A stretch of 11,800 nt of DNA. It comes from an uncultured Clostridium sp. (GTDB lineage Bacteria; Bacillota; Clostridia; Lachnospirales; Lachnospiraceae). Positions 7,097 through 11,800 of the stretch are shown here, in pieces. Made by a program: the position numbers and the translations under genes. Positions within the stretch are counted from its first letter, which is position 1; every line of letters begins with the position of its first letter. The notes below the pieces were generated by a model that was not told where the DNA came from, ran no database searches, and was given only the letters and a program-made list of their open reading frames with translations. The stretch is from positions 1-11,800 of the forward strand of contig CAMEWU010000055.1 in NCBI GenBank assembly GCA_945946715.1. The letters are read 5' to 3'.

Positions 7097-7798
7097 CTAA
7101 AAATCTTCCATCTCAATCACTTCAAAAGCTTCTCCTTCCGGTTCATTTTTGAACACCATATGTTTATCGGTTACGGGATGCTCGAATTCTAATCGGGTAG
7201 CATACAGACCAATTTGCTGATATCTTCGCTTTACCTTCTGAAAACGAGGATTATACTTAGTATCTCCCCAGATACCGGCTCCCTGATTCGCCATCTGTAC
7301 CCGAATCTGATGATGCCTGCCGGTCACCAATTGAATTAATACATAGGATAAAATACCTTCATCCGTTTCAAATACATCTAATACTTCATAATCCAGAACT
7401 GCTTTTTTCGCTCCTTTGGTGCCTTTTGCCACCACCTTTGTGGTATTCGTTTTACTGTCCTTCAAAAGATAATCCTCTAAGGTACCAAATTCTTCCGGCA
7501 ATTCGCCGGTTAATACCGCCTGATAATACTTTATCATAGTTCCATCCTGCACCTGATCACTTAAGTTTGCTGCTGCCTGCTGCGTCTTTGCAAGCACCAT
7601 AATTCCTCCCACCGGACGGTCCAACCGATGAATTACTGCAAGGTATGGCTCTTCATCCAGTTCTTCTTTATCATAAATGTAGCTTTTAAAATAATTTACC
7701 ACATCCTCATCATTACTTTTGTCTGCCTGACTGGAAACTCCCTGTGGTTTTACGCATACAATTATACTGTCATCCTCATATAAAATCGGTACTTTCAT
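7097..7798 (-). CDS. RluA-family RNA pseudouridine synthase
   Basis: This 233-residue enzyme isomerises a uridine in RNA to pseudouridine. The start ILYEDDSIIVCVKPQGVSSQ is the usual opening of the RluA/RluC/RluD catalytic domain. The active-site motif HRLDRPVGGIMVLAK has the catalytic Asp at residue 60. KYYQAVLTG (near 90) and TGRHHQIRVQMA (near 160) are further family blocks, and the length fits a protein of catalytic domain alone. There is no N-terminal S4 domain, unlike RluD and RluC, so the precise target (rRNA or tRNA) cannot be assigned. GGGAGGA lies 7 nt before the ATG at 7798. TruA ends 69 nt upstream with no obvious terminator, so these two RNA-modifying enzymes may share a transcript. 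Confidence 0.93.
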   Translation of the reverse strand: MKVPILYEDDSIIVCVKPQGVSSQADKSNDEDVVNYFKSYIYDKEELDEEPYLAVIHRLDRPVGGIMVLAKTQQAAANLSDQVQDGTMIKYYQAVLTGELPEEFGTLEDYLLKDSKTNTTKVVAKGTKGAKKAVLDYEVLDVFETDEGILSYVLIQLVTGRHHQIRVQMANQGAGIWGDTKYNPRFQKVKRRYQQIGLYATRLEFEHPVTDKHMVFKNEPEGEAFEVIEMEDF

Positions 7799-7867
7799 AA
7801 TCTATTCCTCCCTACTTGTCCTCTTTTATTTCGTCGTCTTTCTTATCAGCATCCATTTTCTTTGCCT

Positions 7868-8602
7868 TTAATACTCTACTTCTAACAATGTCAGTCCCTG
7901 GGGTGGCGCCGTAAAGCCTGCCTGCTGCCGGTCCTTTTGTTCCAAAATATCTGTTACACTTTCCGGTGTTCGTTTCCCTTCTCCCACTTCTATGAGGGTT
8001 CCGGTCAGAATTCGCACCATATTGTACAAGAATCCATTTCCACGATAGGTAATCCGAATTTCATCTGTCAGTTCTTCTATCTCAATGGAATCTAAGGTGC
8101 GAATGGTAGACTTTTTTATATGCTTATTGGAGCAAAAGCTTTTAAAATCATGGGTTCCAATCAGATAAGGTACTGCCTGCCGCATAGAAGTAACAGATAT
8201 GGATTCCTTATGATGATATACATAATTCCGTTCGAACACATTCGGAACTGCACCTGTCCAGATTCGATAACAATAAGTTTTACCAACTGCCGAAAGTCTG
8301 GCATGAAACCGTTCCGACACTTGTTCTACCCGTAATATTGCAATATCTGCCGGAAGATATTGATTCACGGCGTCTCTCAATGCTTCTTCCGTCCAGTTCC
8401 GGTTCAACTTACAGGAGCATACCTGTCCCTTTGCATGAACACCGGCATCGGTCCTTCCTGCTCCCTGTACTTCTACAGCCCGCCCTTCCAAGCGACTCAG
8501 CAGATTTTCCAGCTTTCCCTGTATGGTTTTTTCCGTATTACCTTGTTTTTGCCAGCCATCATACCGACTGCCATCATAAGCAAGCGTCAGCTTGTAATTC
8601 AT
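7868..8602 (-). CDS. truA: tRNA pseudouridine(38-40) synthase TruA
   Basis: TruA modifies uridines 38-40 in the anticodon arm of many tRNAs. The chosen protein has 244 residues and opens with MNYKLTLAYDGSRYDGWQKQ, the canonical TruA N-terminus. The catalytic motif GAGRTDAGVHAKGQV has its Asp at residue 52, and KSFCSNK and RGNGFLYNMVRILTGTL are the family's later blocks. An in-frame ATG at 8638 would add 12 residues with no homology to the usual N-terminus and only a weak ribosome site. The start at 8602 is preferred because of AAGGA at 8608-8612. The gene follows the response regulator gene by about 80 nt. A TATAAT-like hexamer at 8681-8686 overlaps the regulator's stop codon but has no convincing -35, so a truA promoter there is only possible. 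Confidence 0.96.
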   Translation of the reverse strand: MNYKLTLAYDGSRYDGWQKQGNTEKTIQGKLENLLSRLEGRAVEVQGAGRTDAGVHAKGQVCSCKLNRNWTEEALRDAVNQYLPADIAILRVEQVSERFHARLSAVGKTYCYRIWTGAVPNVFERNYVYHHKESISVTSMRQAVPYLIGTHDFKSFCSNKHIKKSTIRTLDSIEIEELTDEIRITYRGNGFLYNMVRILTGTLIEVGEGKRTPESVTDILEQKDRQQAGFTAPPQGLTLLEVEY

Positions 8603-8607
8603 CAAAA

Positions 8608-8612
8608 TCCTT
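8608..8612 (-). promoter_or_regulatory. Ribosome binding site that fixes the truA start
   Basis: AAGGA on the minus strand is 5 nt before the ATG at 8602, which begins the standard TruA N-terminus. The upstream in-frame ATG at 8638 has only a weak GAAGAA-type sequence before it. Confidence 0.7.
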
Positions 8613-8681
8613 CTTTCATTCATTAAATAAACTGACATTCATATTTCTTCAATATTAATATCAAAACGATACCCTCTTGTA

Positions 8682-9374
8682 TTATACCTTAAACCGATAT
8701 CCCACACCCCAGATTGTTTCAATATACTGTGGCTTGGCCGTATTCAATTCAATTTTCTCACGAATTTTCTTGATATGTACCGTAACGGTAGCAATATCAC
8801 CAATGGAATCCATATTCCAAATTTCCTTGAATAATTCTTCTTTGGTATATACATGATTCGGATTGCTGGCCAAAAATGTCAACAAATCAAATTCCTTCGT
8901 GGTTAGTATCTTCTCTTCTCCATTTACAAATACTCTTCGTGCAGTCTTATCAATTTTGATTCCTCGTATTTCTATAAACTCATTTTCCTGAGCCATTCCA
9001 CTTCCTACTAATCGCTCATACCGCGACAAATGTGCCTTTACCCTGGCAACCAACTCACTTGGGCTGAATGGTTTCGTAATATAATCATCTGCTCCCAGCT
9101 CCAAGCCCCGAATCTTATCAATATCTTCCTTTTTAGCAGATACCACAAGAATTGGTATATCCTTTACTTCTCGGATTCGCTTGCAGATTTCAAATCCATC
9201 CACCGTTGGCAGCATCAAATCTACAATAACAATATCATAGTTTTCCAACAATGCCCGATCCAAACCTTTCTGCCCATCATTTTCAATATTGACCTCAAAA
9301 TCATACAACTCCAGGTAATCCTTTTCCAGTTCAGCAATTGTCTGTTCATCTTCAATAATCAATACTTTTTTCAT
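8682..9374 (-). CDS. OmpR/PhoB-family response regulator
   Basis: This 230-residue two-component response regulator has an N-terminal receiver domain and a C-terminal winged-helix DNA-binding domain. The receiver has all key residues: acidic pair Glu8/Asp9, phospho-acceptor Asp52 in IVIVDLMLP, Ser79 in VVSAK and Lys101 in TKPFSP. The effector domain runs from about 133 to the end, with LTTKEFDLLTFLASNPNHVYTKEELFKEIW, the recognition-helix region TVTVHIKKIREKI and the closing wing IETIWGVGYRFKV. AGGAGG lies 8 nt before the ATG. The gene begins 23 nt after the sensor kinase stop, so the two are co-transcribed and the kinase is its likely partner. Targets cannot be inferred from the sequence alone. 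Confidence 0.95.
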   Translation of the reverse strand: MKKVLIIEDEQTIAELEKDYLELYDFEVNIENDGQKGLDRALLENYDIVIVDLMLPTVDGFEICKRIREVKDIPILVVSAKKEDIDKIRGLELGADDYITKPFSPSELVARVKAHLSRYERLVGSGMAQENEFIEIRGIKIDKTARRVFVNGEEKILTTKEFDLLTFLASNPNHVYTKEELFKEIWNMDSIGDIATVTVHIKKIREKIELNTAKPQYIETIWGVGYRFKV

Positions 9375-9397
9375 ATCTATTTCCTCCTGGTTTACTT

Positions 9398-10879
9398 TTA
9401 ACTATTTTCATCCTGATACTTTTTCAAAGTAAATGCAATTAGTGTTCCTTGTCCTTCTTCACTTTCTGCCCAGATTTTTCCGCCATGTTCTTCAATAATC
9501 TTTTTAGCAATTGCCAAGCCCAGACCACTACCTCCTGTAGAAGAATTCCTTGAGGAATCTGTACGATACATCCGCTTAAAAATCAATGGCAAATCTTTTT
9601 GGGCAATTCCATTTCCATTATCCCGGATTCCTATATAAATATAATTATCTTCATAGGGTTTTACTTGTATCCAAACTTTTCGGTTCTGCTTCTGATTATA
9701 CTTTTTCGCATTAATCACAATATTGCTGATTACCCGGCGAAGTTGTTCCGGATCTGCTATCACACGGGTATCCCTGCTGCAATCATTCTGATATTCCAAG
9801 GTTATATCTGCCGCCTCCATATCCATGGATATATCCTCAATGCAATCATCAAAATAAGACGCCACATTGATTTTTACAAAATTGTATGGAATTGAATTAT
9901 TATCAATTTTTGAATATAGGGATAATTCATTAATTAACACGTCCATTTCATTGGTCTTATTATATATCGTCCGAATATAACGGTCTGCTTTCTCCGGTGT
10001 GTCTGCCACTCCGTCCATAATTCCTTCTACATAACCTTTTATAGCGGTAATTGGCGTTTTCAAATCATGGGAAATGTTACTAATCAGTTCACGATTTTCT
10101 TGTTCCTGCCGCATCCGTTCATCCACAGACTCTTTTAATTTCAGCCGCATTTCATTGAAGGACTGGCACACCTGCCCGATTTCATCATCCGACAACACCT
10201 CAACATCTTCTTCCAGATTTCCTTCTTTAATACGCTCCGTCCCTTCTTGCAATAATTTCAGCGGGCGCACGAAAATCCAATAAATATACAAGGAGGTAAA
10301 ACCGCTGACCAGCATCAGCACACCAATCACCAGAATCATAATCTCAATCAATATCTGCTTCATATTCCGAACCAGAGAATCCGTATATGTAATTATAAAT
10401 GCTGAACCCGTTCTTCCGTCCCCCAAAGAAAAATCCTGTTGTCGAAGAAAAAACGGCCGTTCTGCATCAACAAATAATCCACCTTCCAATTCAGTATTTG
10501 CACCATAAGCCGGCAACTGGTTTTCCAGTTCCGTTACATCTTCTTGTCCGGTATAATATAACTCATCCTCAATACGAATCAAAAGAAACGCTTTACTGGC
10601 ATTCAGGCGATTATTAATTTCATCTAAATAAGTGGTGTCCAATAACCGATCCGGATGTGCCTCTGTATCTCCCTGAACCTCGGAAATAATTTCTTCCGCA
10701 ACCCCATTCATTATAAGAATTGGATTTGCATATGATTCAATCCCGGATGTTGCATTTCCTGCTCCATATACACTATTCAAATAAATCCGCCCAAATACAA
10801 TACTTCCAAAAATAATAATCATAAACGGAATCAATACCAGCGGAATAACAAGCATTTTCACTTTATCTGCTATTTTCAT
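9398..10879 (-). CDS. Membrane sensor histidine kinase (HAMP-HisKA-HATPase)
   Basis: This 493-residue kinase senses an extracellular or membrane signal and phosphorylates the regulator encoded next. A first membrane helix at about 9-34 is followed by an outside domain of about 140 residues (35-172) that I do not recognise. The second membrane helix (175-204) leads to HAMP (RPLKLLQEGTERIKEGNLEEDV, 205-255). The HisKA domain has SNISHDLKTPITAIKGY with phospho-acceptor His271. The ATP-binding domain has the N-box (Asn390 in NIVINAKKYNQ), the G1 box DNGNGI (Asp420), an F-box-like FKRMYRTD and the G2 box GGSGLGLAIAKKIIEEHGG. All catalytic elements look intact. The ribosome site is GAGGTAGGGA at 10885-10894. 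The gene is first in the operon, ahead of the regulator, the reverse of the common order. Confidence 0.95.
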   Translation of the reverse strand: MKIADKVKMLVIPLVLIPFMIIIFGSIVFGRIYLNSVYGAGNATSGIESYANPILIMNGVAEEIISEVQGDTEAHPDRLLDTTYLDEINNRLNASKAFLLIRIEDELYYTGQEDVTELENQLPAYGANTELEGGLFVDAERPFFLRQQDFSLGDGRTGSAFIITYTDSLVRNMKQILIEIMILVIGVLMLVSGFTSLYIYWIFVRPLKLLQEGTERIKEGNLEEDVEVLSDDEIGQVCQSFNEMRLKLKESVDERMRQEQENRELISNISHDLKTPITAIKGYVEGIMDGVADTPEKADRYIRTIYNKTNEMDVLINELSLYSKIDNNSIPYNFVKINVASYFDDCIEDISMDMEAADITLEYQNDCSRDTRVIADPEQLRRVISNIVINAKKYNQKQNRKVWIQVKPYEDNYIYIGIRDNGNGIAQKDLPLIFKRMYRTDSSRNSSTGGSGLGLAIAKKIIEEHGGKIWAESEEGQGTLIAFTLKKYQDENS

Positions 10880-10901
10880 ATATTTCCCTACCTCTATCAG
10901 C

Positions 10902-10929
10902 AGCCAAATATATATGTCCCTATTTGGCT
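10902..10929 (-). promoter_or_regulatory. Hairpin in the leader of the sensor-kinase operon
   Basis: Perfect 9-bp arms AGCCAAATA (10902-10910) and TATTTGGCT (10921-10929) enclose a 10-nt loop. It lies between the predicted transcription start (about 10945) and the ribosome site (10885-10894). No T-run follows in the minus direction, so it is not a terminator. It could stabilise the mRNA or be a dyad protein site, perhaps for the operon's own regulator. Confidence 0.6.
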
Positions 10930-10951
10930 ACATCATCCTCTAACTTAATAA

Positions 10952-10960
10952 AGTATAGCA
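10952..10960 (-). promoter_or_regulatory. Extended -10 promoter of the two-component operon
   Basis: TGC-TATACT on the minus strand is an extended -10 element with five of six consensus positions. The region 16-18 nt upstream has no good -35 hexamer, which is tolerated when a TGn motif is present. The predicted start is near 10945, giving a leader of about 65 nt that contains the hairpin at 10902-10929. Confidence 0.55.
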
Positions 10961-11019
10961 TATGAGTCTCAAAATGTACTTGAAAATTCTTTTTTTTTAT
11001 GAACTTTTTATAGACTGGG

Positions 11020-11046
11020 TTAATTATTCTTATATACGACCGATAT
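11020..11046 (+). promoter_or_regulatory. Candidate sigma-D (sigma-28, flagellar) promoter
   Basis: TTAA (11020-11023), a 15-nt spacer and ACCGATAT (11039-11046) match the Gram-positive sigma-D consensus TAAA-N15-GCCGATAT with one mismatch in each element. The expected start is near 11053, about 120 nt before the start codon of the plus-strand gene. I see no equally good sigma-A promoter in this interval. The match is by eye. Confidence 0.55.
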
Positions 11047-11066
11047 ATTAGATAGCGATATTTGTC

Positions 11067-11149
11067 TGTGGCAGGAAGCCAATACAAATACGATAACTAC
11101 CTGCAACATTTTTGCAGGCCACACATAGTTTATTCCATGATATATGGAA
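11067..11149 (+). promoter_or_regulatory. Structured 5' leader with a CsrA-like GGA hairpin and alternative stems
   Basis: Several elements lie between the predicted start and the ribosome site. A small hairpin TGGC-AGGAA-GCCA (11069-11081) shows GGA in its loop, as CsrA prefers. A hairpin CCTGCAA/TTGCAGG (11100-11106 with 11112-11118) is enclosed by TGTGG/CCACA (11067-11071 with 11119-11123). A hairpin TTCCAT/ATGGAA (11133-11138 with 11144-11149) ends 8 nt before the Shine-Dalgarno sequence. GCAGG at 11071-11075 could pair instead with CCTGC at 11100-11104, so some of these stems exclude one another. No known riboswitch class was recognised. Regulatory function is inferred. Confidence 0.45.
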
Positions 11150-11157
11150 CTACAACC

Positions 11158-11164
11158 AAGGAGG
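11158..11164 (+). promoter_or_regulatory. Ribosome binding site that fixes the start of the plus-strand gene
   Basis: AAGGAGG followed by GTGATCAA places a strong Shine-Dalgarno 8 nt before the ATG at 11173. The same frame is open upstream to a TTG at 11062 and an ATG at 11137, but neither has a ribosome site. Confidence 0.9.
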
Positions 11165-11172
11165 GTGATCAA

Positions 11173-11784
11173 ATGATTCAAGGTGTTTCAAATTCTTCGT
11201 ATACACCAGCAGCCACATCTGCAGCCACAACTTCATCTGCTGCAGGAAGCGCTTCAACAGTCAAAACAGATGATACAGCAGCTGTTTACGAAAAAAGTAC
11301 AAGTACAACAACAAACAAAACAGATCAAAAGGATAATTCTGCTATCGTCGCAAAGTTAAAAGCAGATGCAGATGCCAGAGTATCTTCCTTAAAAAGTTTG
11401 GTAGAAAAACTGTTTACCAAACAAGGAGAAACCTTTGCATGGGCAAATGCCAGCAACGAAGATATCATGAATGATTCTTCCTTCTGGAATGCCATTCGTA
11501 CAGGCAACTTCGAGGTAGATGATGAAACAGTTGCACAGGCCCAGGCCGATATTGCAGAAGATGGATACTGGGGTGTAAACCAGACCTCTGATCGTATGGT
11601 GGATTTTGCAAAAGCTTTAACCGGTGGTGACAGTAGCAAGATTGAAGAAATGCGAGATGCAATTAAAAAAGGCTTTGAAGAAGCTAAAAAGCTTTGGGGC
11701 GGTGAGTTGCCAGAAATTTCCCAGAAGACTTATGATGCAACTATGGAAAAGCTAGATAAGTGGGCAGAAAAAGAAAATCAATAA
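11173..11784 (+). CDS. Conserved-looking cytoplasmic protein of unknown function with Ser/Thr/Ala-rich N-terminus
   Basis: This 203-residue protein has no assigned function that I know. Residues 1-57 are low complexity, rich in Ser, Thr, Ala and Asn (GVSNSSYTPAATSAATTSS), and probably disordered. A coiled-coil-like helix (58-84, IVAKLKADADARVSSLKSLVEKLFTKQG) follows. The compact C-terminal domain (about 100-200) contains DIAEDGYWGVNQTSDRMVDFAKALTGGD, IEEMRDAIKKGFEEAKKLWGGELPEISQKTYDATMEKLDKW. That wording recurs in uncharacterised clostridial proteins and resembles domains labelled DUF5610 elsewhere, but this is from memory and unchecked. There is no signal peptide, membrane segment or cysteine. 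It is divergent from the two-component operon. The start is set by the strong ribosome site. The upstream sigma-D-like promoter suggests expression with motility genes; the N-terminus also recalls unstructured ends of flagellar export substrates. Both points are inference. Confidence 0.85.
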   Translation: MIQGVSNSSYTPAATSAATTSSAAGSASTVKTDDTAAVYEKSTSTTTNKTDQKDNSAIVAKLKADADARVSSLKSLVEKLFTKQGETFAWANASNEDIMNDSSFWNAIRTGNFEVDDETVAQAQADIAEDGYWGVNQTSDRMVDFAKALTGGDSSKIEEMRDAIKKGFEEAKKLWGGELPEISQKTYDATMEKLDKWAEKENQ

Positions 11785-11800
11785 ATTATGGGTTAACGTA

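Noticed and set aside
7812..7856. A 14-codon minus-strand open frame (MDADKKDDEIKEDK) between truA and the pseudouridine synthase gene
   Set aside because: It has only a weak AAAGG 8 nt upstream, is extremely short and charged, and no family is recognisable. It could equally be chance in a 69-nt spacer.
8603..8638. Longer TruA starting at 8638
   Set aside because: It would add 12 residues before the standard TruA N-terminus and has a poor ribosome site compared with the start at 8602.
8681..8686. TATAAT overlapping the response regulator stop codon, as a truA promoter
   Set aside because: The bases at the -35 position are GC-rich (GGGTGT) and do not match. It is kept only as a possibility in the truA entry.
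11067..11149. Cyclic di-GMP or other known riboswitch in the plus-strand leader
   Set aside because: The conserved cores of GEMM-type and other riboswitches I know are absent. The structures fit better with small hairpins and a possible CsrA site.
11062..11172. N-terminal extension of the plus-strand protein from a TTG at 11062 or an ATG at 11137
   Set aside because: No ribosome site precedes either codon, and the segment carries the leader hairpins. A strong AAGGAGG sits before the ATG at 11173.

Overview
The window reads as a low-GC Gram-positive chromosome, most likely a clostridial Lachnospiraceae-type bacterium. The evidence is the AT-rich intergenic DNA, strong AGGAGG-type ribosome sites, near-consensus sigma-A promoters, a lipoprotein sugar-binding protein with a LacI regulator and a DUF624 protein, an archaeal-type short prolyl-tRNA synthetase, and a YtvI-like membrane protein. 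No rRNA, tRNA, CRISPR array, insertion sequence or phage gene was seen. All genes except the last are on the minus strand, so transcription runs mostly from high to low coordinates.

Region 1 (1-4332) is a carbohydrate-uptake locus. A LacI-family repressor and a DUF624/YesL-like membrane protein form one short operon (4225 to 2489) that ends at a large terminator hairpin. A separate transcript begins at a perfect-consensus sigma-A promoter (2179-2207) with an 18-bp operator at its start site. It encodes the solute-binding lipoprotein and, after an intercistronic hairpin, the first CUT1-type permease. The permease frame is broken at the window edge, by sequence error or by real decay. The substrate cannot be read from the sequence.

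Region 2 (4339-8602) holds housekeeping genes: prolyl-tRNA synthetase (own promoter and terminator), an AI-2E/YtvI-like membrane protein, an RluA-family rRNA pseudouridine synthase and TruA.

Region 3 (8682-10957) is a two-component system in which the sensor kinase precedes its OmpR-type response regulator, with a promoter and a hairpin leader ahead of the kinase.

Region 4 (11020-11784), divergent on the plus strand, encodes a 203-residue protein of unknown function with a low-complexity Ser/Thr/Ala-rich N-terminus and a compact conserved-looking C-terminal domain. Its upstream DNA looks like a sigma-D (flagellar) promoter. Its leader of about 120 nt carries a GGA-loop hairpin of the kind CsrA binds, plus mutually exclusive stems. 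This is the most interesting part of the window. The rest is ordinary core and sugar-uptake content.
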